A DNA stretch of 16,538 nt from the NCBI GenBank assembly GCA_034716535.1, contig JAYEJW010000065.1, forward strand, positions 1 through 16,538, given 5' to 3'. Positions within the stretch are counted from its first letter, which is position 1; each line of letters starts with the position of its first letter. Below, piece by piece: positions 1 through 6,327 of this stretch. A program made the position numbers and the translations under genes. Below the pieces are notes generated by a model. That model saw only the letters and a list, made by a program, of their open reading frames with translations, was not told the DNA's origin and ran no database searches. This stretch comes from JAYEJW01 sp034716535. Lineage in GTDB: Bacteria > Pseudomonadota > Gammaproteobacteria > Chromatiales > Chromatiaceae.

Positions 1-92
1 TTCATGAGAAAGACGAATCTTCGTTCTAAGCGGCAATCGTGAACGTTTCCGATGCCCTCCCCACAAGGAACCAGTATTGGGGCGCGGCCATG

Positions 93-113
93 AAAAAAGG
101 GGCCGTCACGGCC
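93..113 (-). terminator. possible intrinsic terminator next to the left IS end
   Basis: On the minus strand the arms GGCCG and CGGCC form a 5-bp stem with a 3-nt loop (101-113), followed by CC and six T (98-93). It lies just outside the left inverted repeat of the insertion sequence, downstream of the transposase gene. It could end the transposase transcript, or it could be an older terminator of the sox operon that the element has displaced. The stem is short, so this is tentative. Confidence 0.4.
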
Positions 114-137
114 AAGCCGTCCGACAAAGGTGTTGCA
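113..137 (+). repeat. left terminal inverted repeat of the IS
   Basis: This 25-bp sequence matches the right end (2022-2046) perfectly in inverted orientation. Its segment 114-125 (AAGCCGTCCGAC) is also repeated in inverted form at 143-154, so the left end alone can form a 12-bp stem with a 17-nt loop. The right end lacks this extra copy. Confidence 0.9.
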
Positions 138-205
138 TCTGAGTCGGACGGCTTCTGCCGTCTCGACGCCTGGACAGCGACTTCGCTCGCACGAAGCCGG
201 AGACA

Positions 206-1936
206 TCACGGCTGGAAGTACACAATGTCTTCGAGACTCACCCGCCCCTTCGCCAACCCCAACCGCATGGCCGGGGTTTGCTTGTCCATGCCGACAAGCA
301 CGTAATTGTAGAAGACCCGGAACATTTCCAGGAGCTTCACGATTGAGCGCGGATTGTAGGCGCTGTAGCCGTGCCACACACGGCGGTTGTTGCTAGCGGT
401 CGCGATGGGCCGCTCCAGCAACGAGAGCCGCCGGCGCACCTGCATGAAGAAGGCGTCGATGGCGCGCAGACTGGCCTTGTTGTAGAGCCAGGCCAAGTGG
501 TCCTGGTCGTAGTCGTCATAGTCAGTCAGGTAGCAGACGGCCTTCTCGGGCTCGCTCATGCTCGGGAAGGGATGCGTGAGCCAACGATCCTTCCAGTGAC
601 CGATGACGGACATGTCGGCGAGCGCTTCCTTGATGACGAACAGCCGCAGCGCCTGGCGGTCCAATTCGGGGTGCTCCTCCTCCAGGGCGCGGAAGCGCTC
701 ACGGCTGACCTTCAGCGCATGCTTGCGCTCGTCGACAGTCATATCTTTGTTGATGCGCACGTAGAAGGCGTCAGCCGTGCGAGCAGCCACGCGCTCGGCG
801 AAGGCGCCAAGGGCTGCGGCGCGCATACCGGAGTCCTGATCGAGGAACAGCCGGACCTTCTCCGCGCCCCTGCTCGGATCTCGTAAGAGGAAGCAGTGGC
901 CATAGAGGGTATATTCAGCGTGGACCTGCATGCCGGTATTTGGTAGCTGCGTGGTTCGTCCTGGCTTCTCGAAGACCTCGACATCGGATCGCGACGCCGC
1001 ATCCTTGTAGCGGGCTGCCACGGCGCCGTTGAGTGTGCCGTCGGCGCCTGACAGGGTGTTCTTGGCCCTCTGCTGGGCCGCTGCGTAATCGCTGGCCAAC
1101 CACAAGCGGGCGTGACGGCGGAATGGCATCTGCGCCTCGGAATCGCCTAGGGTAGCGGCTTCGTGTTCGATGACGTCGGCCTCCACGTCCGGGGCGAAGT
1201 TCAGGTGCATTCCGAACACATATCGGGTGGCGTTGTCGGCGCTGCCGACGGCTGTGAGCTGGACGTTGCGCTTGTCTTTGCGCTGGGTCCAGTTCACGAC
1301 GTAGTCTTGCCGGTCAACGCCGATATAGAGGCGCGGGATCGAGAAGCCTTGAAGCAGGTGTCGCTCCCGGTGGCCGACGAAGGCCAGGCATTGGCGATGA
1401 AGGAAGTCGAGCTTCGGGTACAGCGTCCCGCGGGCGATATCGGCGATTTCGCACAAGCGCCGGAACGGGGACTTGTTCATCAGGAGCTGGAAAATCAGCC
1501 GGTTCTTGTGCGGCTGCTTCTGTCCAACGGTCGAGTAGCCCACCGAGAAGGTCTTGGTGCAGGCGTTGCAGCGGTAGCGTTTGGAGCCGGATCTGGTGGT
1601 GCCATAGCTGCGGTAATGGGGCGATCCGGTGGAGACACCGACGCCGTTATTGGCACAATCCAAGTCAGGGCAGGACGGCTCCGGGGGTACGCTCAGGTAG
1701 GCGCCGAGACGCTCGCGCTCCTCAGCGATGCCCTGGTTACTCTTGAGCGGCGGATACTCGCCGCATGCGTGGCACTTGAGCACGGGGAACTGCCGGCCAG
1801 CACCGACCACAGCATAGCCGTCGCGTTGCGCGCCGCGCCCAGTGGTCTGGGCGGCTGGGATGCCGTAATTCTCACAGTCGGGATTCTTGCAGAAGTTGAC
1901 CTGGATCCCGCCGTATGCGGGCGGGATCCGAGGCAT
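206..1936 (-). CDS. probable DDE-type transposase with zinc-ribbon cysteines
   Basis: This 576-residue protein is the only gene of the insertion sequence. Its N-terminal third has four CxxC or CxxxxC pairs: C16/C21, C55/C58, C89/C94 and C123/C126, the last in YRCNACTKTFS. Such pairs fit DNA-binding zinc ribbons. A likely helix-turn-helix follows at about 155-180. Candidate catalytic acids are D208 (YIGVDRQDY), D366 or D368 (FLDQDSG) and E508 (SLLERPI), the last placed shortly before WHGYSAYNP as in many DDE transposases. The order is clear but the exact triad is inferred. I chose the ATG at 1936 because GGAGG (plus-strand 1941-1945) lies 4 nt before it; a GTG at 1963 would add nine residues and has no such site. 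The location between perfect inverted repeats strongly supports a transposase. The family was not identified. Confidence 0.8.
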   Translation of the reverse strand: MPRIPPAYGGIQVNFCKNPDCENYGIPAAQTTGRGAQRDGYAVVGAGRQFPVLKCHACGEYPPLKSNQGIAEERERLGAYLSVPPEPSCPDLDCANNGVGVSTGSPHYRSYGTTRSGSKRYRCNACTKTFSVGYSTVGQKQPHKNRLIFQLLMNKSPFRRLCEIADIARGTLYPKLDFLHRQCLAFVGHRERHLLQGFSIPRLYIGVDRQDYVVNWTQRKDKRNVQLTAVGSADNATRYVFGMHLNFAPDVEADVIEHEAATLGDSEAQMPFRRHARLWLASDYAAAQQRAKNTLSGADGTLNGAVAARYKDAASRSDVEVFEKPGRTTQLPNTGMQVHAEYTLYGHCFLLRDPSRGAEKVRLFLDQDSGMRAAALGAFAERVAARTADAFYVRINKDMTVDERKHALKVSRERFRALEEEHPELDRQALRLFVIKEALADMSVIGHWKDRWLTHPFPSMSEPEKAVCYLTDYDDYDQDHLAWLYNKASLRAIDAFFMQVRRRLSLLERPIATASNNRRVWHGYSAYNPRSIVKLLEMFRVFYNYVLVGMDKQTPAMRLGLAKGRVSLEDIVYFQP

Positions 1937-2000
1937 GGAACCTCCGGAAGATTTCTTCTGCACGGGTTGATCCCGCTACCCTCAGTTAGATAGCGGGATC
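1903..2000. promoter_or_regulatory. two nested hairpins around the transposase start
   Basis: Two perfect 10-bp inverted repeats flank the start codon at 1936. One pairs 1903-1912 (GGATCCCGCC) with 1920-1929, inside the first codons. The other pairs 1969-1978 (GATCCCGCTA) with 1991-2000, in the leader or promoter. Both contain GATCCCGC, so the octamer occurs four times as two inverted pairs. They could be operators for autoregulation by the transposase, or mRNA structures that block translation when read from outside promoters. Function is inferred. Confidence 0.5.
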
Positions 2001-2021
2001 GTAGGCAGATGGCCGCCCGAG

Positions 2022-2046
2022 TGCAACACCTTTGTCGGACGGCTTG
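2022..2046 (-). repeat. right terminal inverted repeat of the IS
   Basis: This is the exact reverse complement of 113-137. It borders a small palindrome at 2046-2059 (arms GCGCCC and GGGCGC) outside the element. Confidence 0.9.
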
Positions 2047-2059
2047 CGCCCGAGGGCGC
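2046..2059 (-). terminator. hairpin downstream of the soxK-soxL gene, lacking a U-tract
   Basis: Read on the minus strand, GCGCC-CTCG-GGCGC forms a 5-bp stem with a 4-nt loop 24 nt beyond the soxK-soxL stop codon. The sequence after it is the end of the insertion sequence and not a run of T. It may be half of a sox terminator interrupted by the insertion. A run of nine G (2070-2078) lies between the stop codon and this hairpin. Confidence 0.3.
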
Positions 2060-2082
2060 CTCTTTGGTCGGGGGGGGGTAGT

Positions 2083-3042
2083 TCAGGGTTTGACTGTGGT
2101 GAGACCCACGCTGACCCAGTCCTGCATCCCGCCCCGATACCACTTCAGCTTATCGGCCGGGTATCCGAGCTTGATTAGCGTGCCGATGTTGCTGGAAGAC
2201 TGCGGGCACCAGATCCCGTTGCAGAACATCACGAGGGTCTTGGCGTCGGAGAAGTCCCATCCGTTGTCGGTCTTCTTGGCACCGATTTTGTCGATCAGGA
2301 TGCCGTCCGCCGTGCTTGCCTCGCCGGCATCGCCGAACATACCGCCCATCTGGCCCTGGCTGATCTTGTCCCAGGGAATATTCACAGAGCCCGGAATGGT
2401 GCCGCGCATCACCCAGTCAGGGGTGCGGCTGTCGACGACCAGGATCGAGCTGTCGCCCTTTGCGGAGCGCTGGAGGTAGTCGAGGACCTCCAGCTCGCCG
2501 ACAGTTTCCACTCCCTCGGCCACGGTTAGGGGCTGCACGCAAAATGGGGGGCAGCCACGGTCGGTCTTCAGGAACTCCTCGGGCAGGGTGGCGGCCTTGT
2601 CGTGACCGCGCATCACAACGACCTTCTCGCCATTGTGCATGACCTCGACGGACTCGAGCTCCGCGGTGATCTTGTTCTCGGCCGAGGTGCCGGCGACCTT
2701 CTTCGGCTCCCCGCCGGCCATCATGTAGGCCGGCATTCCCGCGTCCTTCTGGTCCATGGCTTGCTCGTAGCCGAGCTCACCCTGTCGCTTGGCCTTGTCG
2801 GCAAGCTTAACGGCCTTGGCGTAATCGCCTTCCTTTGCGGCCGCTTTCGCTTTTTTGATGATCTTGCCGGTGTCGCGCCACTCGCCCCCGGCCGAAGCGG
2901 CCTTCTTGCGCGCCTCTTCGGCGGCGGTCAGGCTTTTCTCGAAGGTGGCCTTATCGGCTTTGTCACCGGCCCAGGTGGTGGTCGGGAGGCCCGCGGCCAG
3001 GGCGGCGGCCAGGATCCCTGCGGATAAATGACGAATTCTCAT
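2083..3042 (-). CDS. exported SoxK-like/SoxL-like fusion: SoxXA-binding segment plus rhodanese domain
   Basis: This 319-residue protein has a signal peptide (residues 1 to about 25, ending TTTWAG). Residues about 30-105 are helical and lysine/alanine rich, with GGEWRDTGKIIKKAKAAAK and a following GDYAKAVKLADKA, which resembles SoxXA-binding proteins (SoxK/SAXB). Residues about 165-319 look like a rhodanese domain: LVVDSRTPDWVMRGTIPGSV, then FCNGIWCPQSSS with C274 as likely active cysteine and C279 close by, and the closing WYRGGMQDW. C164 and C168 form a second cysteine pair. In purple sulfur bacteria such as Allochromatium vinosum, soxK and soxL are separate genes after soxXA; here they appear joined. 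The protein probably acts in the periplasm, holding SoxXA and moving sulfane sulfur during thiosulfate oxidation, which is inference. A GAGGAG site precedes the ATG by 10 nt. It is third in the soxX-soxA-soxKL operon. Confidence 0.8.
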   Translation of the reverse strand: MRIRHLSAGILAAALAAGLPTTTWAGDKADKATFEKSLTAAEEARKKAASAGGEWRDTGKIIKKAKAAAKEGDYAKAVKLADKAKRQGELGYEQAMDQKDAGMPAYMMAGGEPKKVAGTSAENKITAELESVEVMHNGEKVVVMRGHDKAATLPEEFLKTDRGCPPFCVQPLTVAEGVETVGELEVLDYLQRSAKGDSSILVVDSRTPDWVMRGTIPGSVNIPWDKISQGQMGGMFGDAGEASTADGILIDKIGAKKTDNGWDFSDAKTLVMFCNGIWCPQSSSNIGTLIKLGYPADKLKWYRGGMQDWVSVGLTTVKP

Positions 3043-3076
3043 GTTCGATGGACTCCTCTCGTGCTCCCAAAGGCAG

Positions 3077-3093
3077 CCGCGCGTATCGCGCGG
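3077..3093 (-). promoter_or_regulatory. hairpin between soxA and the soxK-soxL gene
   Basis: CCGCGCG (3077-3083) pairs perfectly with CGCGCGG (3087-3093) over a 3-nt loop. It lies 14 nt after the soxA stop codon, without a T-run. It may protect the 3' end of a soxXA message or reduce read-through into the fusion gene. Its role is not known. Confidence 0.4.
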
Positions 3094-3107
3094 ATTCCGG
3101 GTGATCG

Positions 3108-3944
3108 TTACTTGCGTGCGCCGGGCCCGTTCAGGGGCAGGCCGTTGCTCATGGAGGTCAGGAAGTATTCCAGATTCCGATATTCCTCACCCTGGGCCTT
3201 GAACGGTTTTGCCCGGACTTGCTTGTTGCAGCCGGTGAAACGGCGGTGCAGGGTGCCCATCTCGCCCCACTTGGAGCGGTAGACCGGCCAGTGGGTGGTG
3301 TGGCCGTAGGCGGGGCTCAGCATCTCGGTGCGAAGCAGGGCCCCAGGGTTTTGGGCGTGGCAGGTGGCGCAGGCGAAATTCAACTGGCCGCGCTTGGCGA
3401 ACCAGAACTGTTTGCCTTTCTCATAGGCTTCCAGCGCCTTCGGGTCGTCCTCAGGGATCTCCACGTTGGTGATCTGATCGCGGGACTCGTAGGCCATGTA
3501 GGCGAGGATGTCGGCGATTGGACCCTTCTTATACTTGAGGGGCTTCTCGCCGTTGGCCTCCCGGCACTCGTTGATGGCCAGGGCGAGGGTCACCACCATA
3601 CTGCGTTCCTTGTCCCAGTAGGGGTACTTGCCGGCGACGGCAGGACCGTCCGGGAAGCAGTCCTTGTAGGCCTTGCCGTTGGCGAAGGGGGTGTTCCACA
3701 TCTCGTCGCCGTTGGAGATCGCCGTCTCATAGGGCGGGAACTCCTCAATGGCCTCCCAGTTCTCACGGCCGGCCGGGTCGATGGAATAGATGCCGTTTAC
3801 GAAGTCTTCCTTCGGCACGTCGGGGAAGCGCTCCATGTAGAAGCTCTGAAAATTCTCCTGATCCTTCTGTGGTGACGCCTGAAGGCCGGCGGCGACTCCA
3901 CAGGTCAGGCCCAGGGACGCAATGATTGCGATGGCCTTGTTCAT
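3108..3944 (-). CDS. soxA: SoxA, c-type cytochrome subunit of L-cysteine S-thiosulfotransferase
   Basis: SoxA is the larger subunit of the periplasmic SoxXA cytochrome that couples thiosulfate to the carrier SoxYZ. The 278-residue protein starts with an export signal (residues 1 to about 24). It has one heme c motif, CATCH at 192-196. It also has the conserved GCNKQ segment, where C239 is expected to be the cysteine (persulfide) heme ligand at the active site. The N-terminal half has C96 and C127 but no second CxxCH, so this is the single-heme type in which the first heme is replaced, probably by a disulfide. A GGAGG site lies 10 nt before the ATG. The gene follows soxX by 42 bp and precedes the soxK-soxL fusion by 65 bp in one operon. 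Confidence 0.96.
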   Translation of the reverse strand: MNKAIAIIASLGLTCGVAAGLQASPQKDQENFQSFYMERFPDVPKEDFVNGIYSIDPAGRENWEAIEEFPPYETAISNGDEMWNTPFANGKAYKDCFPDGPAVAGKYPYWDKERSMVVTLALAINECREANGEKPLKYKKGPIADILAYMAYESRDQITNVEIPEDDPKALEAYEKGKQFWFAKRGQLNFACATCHAQNPGALLRTEMLSPAYGHTTHWPVYRSKWGEMGTLHRRFTGCNKQVRAKPFKAQGEEYRNLEYFLTSMSNGLPLNGPGARK

Positions 3945-3986
3945 ATCTCGTTGTACCTCCGGTGGGATTCGTATAGGGGCAAGCGG

Positions 3987-4364
3987 TTACAGCGTCATGA
4001 TATATGCAACCACTTGATTTATTTGCTCTTCTGTCAAGATCTCATGTTTTCCGAAAGGCGGCATGGCGCTCGCCGGGTTGGCTGCGGTGGAATCCCAGAT
4101 CTGCGCGTGCAGCCGCGCCTGATCGGGGTATCGCGCCTGCATGGCGACCAGGGGAGGGCCGATGTTGCCAGGCCCCTCGCCGCCTGCCATTTGGTGACAG
4201 GCGATGCAATTGCCCTTGCGCCGGTCCATTGCGATCTTCTTGCCGGCCTCCACGTCGCTCGTTGGGGCTTCTGCTCCGGCAATCGTTGGAATCAGGGTCA
4301 GTGTGCTCACGGCAATCGCCGTGGCGCTTACGGCACCGGCGAATGCTTTTCTGAATGACAGCAT
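3987..4364 (-). CDS. soxX: SoxX, small monoheme cytochrome c subunit
   Basis: SoxX partners SoxA and passes electrons from the thiosulfate coupling reaction to the respiratory or photosynthetic chain. The 125-residue precursor has a signal peptide that probably ends at AGA near residue 31. One heme c motif is present, CIACH (53-57), and M101 in AMPPFGKH is the likely sixth heme ligand. The end, LTEEQINQVVAYIMTL, is the usual final helix of the class I cytochrome c fold. An AGGAGG site 7 nt before the ATG is close to ideal. This is the first gene of the minus-strand sox operon; a 544-bp gene-free region lies upstream. Confidence 0.95.
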   Translation of the reverse strand: MLSFRKAFAGAVSATAIAVSTLTLIPTIAGAEAPTSDVEAGKKIAMDRRKGNCIACHQMAGGEGPGNIGPPLVAMQARYPDQARLHAQIWDSTAANPASAMPPFGKHEILTEEQINQVVAYIMTL

Positions 4365-4908
4365 GTTGTTGCCTCCTTTGGGTTCCAGCTGTTACAGCTC
4401 ATGAGGGTGTCGAATTGCTCGACATCCCGACGGTACGAAAACCGCTCTTCTAGCTCGTCGCTTGCGAGTACCCTGGGGGTATCTCGCCGCCGAGTTTCTC
4501 TTTCATCCTTCTGAGATTAGCACGGGCGGGACCAAAACCCCGGGTTGTCGGCGCGAATCGAGAGCGGAGGGGCGTCGCGTTCGTGCAGCCGGCGGCGGTA
4601 TGGTGTCTGCCGCTCGGTTTTGTCTGTTCTTTCGACCAGTCGGACATGCTCCGGTTCGCCATCGTTCCAACCGGCTCAAGCCCCGGCGTCGGCCGTCGAG
4701 GCCGACCGGCCGGAAGATCGCTCAGTAGCCTGCCATCGTCCGTGCCTGAGCGGTCGTCCGACCGGCAACCCGAACAGCACCCAGGCAACGTTGTGTGCCA
4801 ACCAGCCTGTGTGGTGCGCATTCTGGGCTCGCGCAAGGGAGGGGTAAATTCCGATATGCGCCATGCCGAATTGGTGTTTTCCTCAATGCCGGTGGTGAGA
4901 TACGCGGG
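4365..4908. other. 544-bp intergenic region upstream of soxX
   Basis: Open frames occur on both strands here, but they overlap each other, lack good ribosome sites and resemble no family I know, as is usual in GC-rich non-coding DNA. Besides the inverted repeats near soxX, the region holds one copy (4663-4680) of an 18-nt motif found again at 6252-6269. It presumably carries the sox promoter and the 3' end of the upstream regulator message. Confidence 0.6.
4387..4423. promoter_or_regulatory. two inverted repeats just upstream of soxX, possible operator
   Basis: AGCTGT-T-ACAGCT (4387-4399) and GTCGA-ATTGC-TCGAC (4409-4423) lie 23 to 59 nt before the soxX start codon, where a promoter or operator would be expected. 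sox operons in other bacteria are controlled by repressors such as the ArsR-type SoxR, but these sequences were not matched to a known site, and I see no clear -35/-10 pair. Confidence 0.35.
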
Positions 4909-5562
4909 TTAATCCCGGGGCTCCTGGGGGTTTAGCAGCAACATCATTCGCATCAGGTCGGACAAGGAGCGCGCCTCCATCTTCTCCATGACCTTGGCGC
5001 GGTGGGCTTCGACCGTGGATTGGCTGATCCCCAAGTCGGCGGCGATGACCTTGTTTCGCTTGCCGGCCACGACCAGCTCGAGGATCTCCCGCTCGCGGGG
5101 GGTGAGGCGTTCGATCCGGTCCTGAAAGTCGGCGAGACGTGAGGCCTGGCCTCGGCGCTCGGCGTCCTGCTCTAGGGCGCGGTGGACCGCGTCCAGCAGT
5201 ACCTGGTCGTTGAAGGGCTTCTCGATGAAGTCCACGGCGCCGCCTTTTACCGCGCGCACGGCCATGGGCACGTCGCCATGACCGGTGATGATGATGATAG
5301 GCGGGTGCAGCGGCTCGCCGCCCAGTTGCTGCTGCAAGTCCAGGCCGCTCATGCCCTTCATGCGCACGTCGAGCACGAGACAGCCGGGCCGGGACGCGTC
5401 GAACGCCTCCAGGTACGCTTGGGCGGAGGCGAAGGACTCGGCGGCCAGCCCGATGGAGTCCATCAGTAACCCGATCGCGTCGCGGACCTCCTCATCGTCA
5501 TCGACGATGAAAACGGTTGGCTCCGGGATTGCCTGGTCGGAAGGGGGGATACCTGTAGGCAT
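4909..5562 (-). CDS. FixJ/TtrR-family two-component response regulator
   Basis: This 217-residue protein has a receiver domain (about 15-135) and a LuxR-type DNA-binding domain (about 150-212). In the receiver, acidic residues D21-D23 bind the metal ion, D65 in LVLDVRM is the expected phosphorylation site, T93 lies in IITGHGDVPM and K115 in DFIEKPF. The second domain has LTPREREILELVVAGKRNK and the recognition part ISQSTVEAHRAKVMEKM. GHGDVPMAVRAVK is typical of the FixJ/TtrR/NarL-like group that responds to oxygen or redox signals. No sensor kinase is in the window. It follows the PIN-protein gene by 38 bp on the same strand and lies upstream of soxX, so control of the sox operon is possible but unproven. 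The ribosome site is weak (GAGAGA). Confidence 0.88.
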   Translation of the reverse strand: MPTGIPPSDQAIPEPTVFIVDDDEEVRDAIGLLMDSIGLAAESFASAQAYLEAFDASRPGCLVLDVRMKGMSGLDLQQQLGGEPLHPPIIIITGHGDVPMAVRAVKGGAVDFIEKPFNDQVLLDAVHRALEQDAERRGQASRLADFQDRIERLTPREREILELVVAGKRNKVIAADLGISQSTVEAHRAKVMEKMEARSLSDLMRMMLLLNPQEPRD

Positions 5563-5600
5563 TCTCTCGTTGATTCGGTGCGTGTAAAGGGAGGGAATCG

Positions 5601-6185
5601 CTACGAAGCCGCTCCGTCACCCAGGTTTTCGAGGATACGCCGAAAGTTCAGGGGATGGACGATCTCGATGCCAACCTTGTCTGCCCACTTGCGCAGGCCC
5701 TCGTCGGCGCAGACCAGGGCGGCCTCGAGCTCGAACGAGAGCAGGAGTACGTCGACGTCTTCCTTGCTGTCGAGGATGCCCTGACGCAGGGCTTCGCGGT
5801 AGCGCCCGCGTAGCTTGTTGATGAGGCGTCCGGGGTCCTCGGCGCTGCGGGCCGCTTCTTTCGCGGCTTCTTCGGCGATGCGCAGCCCCCGGTCGATCCG
5901 GTAGCGGACTTCCTCGATTAGCTCGTAGAGCAGGGCGCCGGGGATGGTAAGCTCGTGCTTGCGTGGGGAACGGATGCGTACGATCGACTCGAAATCCGCC
6001 GCCACGTCGGACAGGTCCTTGATTTTGCCCAGCTCTTCATAGACCGAGCCCGGCATGTAGAAGTCGGCGTCGGTGGTGCGGGCGAGGACGGTGAAGCTGC
6101 GAATAGCCGCCTGAGCGTCGGCGCCGAAGGCGCGGAAGACGTCCGGGTTGGTGAAGATGCTCGTGTCGAGGACGAAGCGGTTCAT
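5601..6185 (-). CDS. PIN-domain HARP / RNA ligase partner protein (possible RNA-free RNase P)
   Basis: This 194-residue protein belongs to the UPF0278 group, called RNA ligase partner protein and also HARP (homologue of Aquifex RNase P). Family members in Aquifex and Halorhodospira are protein-only enzymes that cut the 5' leader from pre-tRNA. Features seen: the opening FVLDTSIFTNPDVF with D7, the middle MPGSVYEELGKI, a charged helical part (about 85-135), and the acidic cluster D139, D143, D145 in LDSKEDVDVLLLSFE with D161 in CADEGLRKWA. These fit the PIN metal site, and the length matches the family (about 190-200). The segment 95-130 is the helical arm thought to drive oligomer formation. 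The RNA ligase often encoded beside it in other genomes is not seen here. The gene is followed 38 bp later by a response regulator on the same strand. Confidence 0.9.
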   Translation of the reverse strand: MNRFVLDTSIFTNPDVFRAFGADAQAAIRSFTVLARTTDADFYMPGSVYEELGKIKDLSDVAADFESIVRIRSPRKHELTIPGALLYELIEEVRYRIDRGLRIAEEAAKEAARSAEDPGRLINKLRGRYREALRQGILDSKEDVDVLLLSFELEAALVCADEGLRKWADKVGIEIVHPLNFRRILENLGDGAAS

Positions 6186-6251
6186 GACGCTGGTGGGACC
6201 TGTCCAGTTTCATCCATTTTGCCGTCCGCCGCGGTCGCGGGCAATGACGAG

Positions 6252-6301
6252 CGTTCCGACCGGCTCAAGTCGAGCCTGCCCGAAACCGACTCGGCTATAA
6301 T
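6252..6301 (+). promoter_or_regulatory. promoter of the GT81-like gene with a perfect -10 box
   Basis: TATAAT at 6296-6301 lies 26 nt before the ATG of the glycosyltransferase gene, which would give a leader of about 20 nt that starts just before the GAGGAGGG ribosome site. No clear -35 hexamer is found at the normal distance. Just upstream is the 18-nt motif CGTTCCGACCGGCTCAAG (6252-6269), also present at 4663-4680, which may stand in as an activator or alternative sigma site. Confidence 0.45.
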
Positions 6302-6327
6302 GTCCCGGCACTCGAGGAGGGTTTGCA

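Larger units (their letters stand above)
113..2046 (-). mobile_element. insertion sequence with perfect 25-bp terminal inverted repeats
   Basis: The outer 25 bases at 113-137 (CAAGCCGTCC...GTGTTGCA) are the exact reverse complement of 2022-2046. Between them lies a single large minus-strand gene with transposase features, which makes an autonomous insertion sequence of about 1.93 kb. No direct target duplication is visible: the flanks are CCGTCACGGC on the left and CGCCCGAGGG on the right. The element sits 36 bp beyond the stop codon of the soxK-soxL gene, so it does not break that gene but may cut it off from whatever once followed. Perfect terminal repeats and an intact reading frame suggest recent insertion. 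I cannot assign the IS family with certainty. Confidence 0.85.

Noticed and set aside
39..396. Two 88-codon plus-strand frames crossing the left IS end
   Set aside because: They run across the inverted repeat and antisense to the transposase gene, and match nothing known.
103..2056. Target-site duplication at the insertion sequence
   Set aside because: The ten bases outside each inverted repeat share no direct repeat, so I report the element without one.
4450..4912. Several 60-128-codon frames on both strands upstream of soxX
   Set aside because: They overlap one another in different frames, have no good ribosome sites and show no recognisable motifs, so I treat the region as non-coding.
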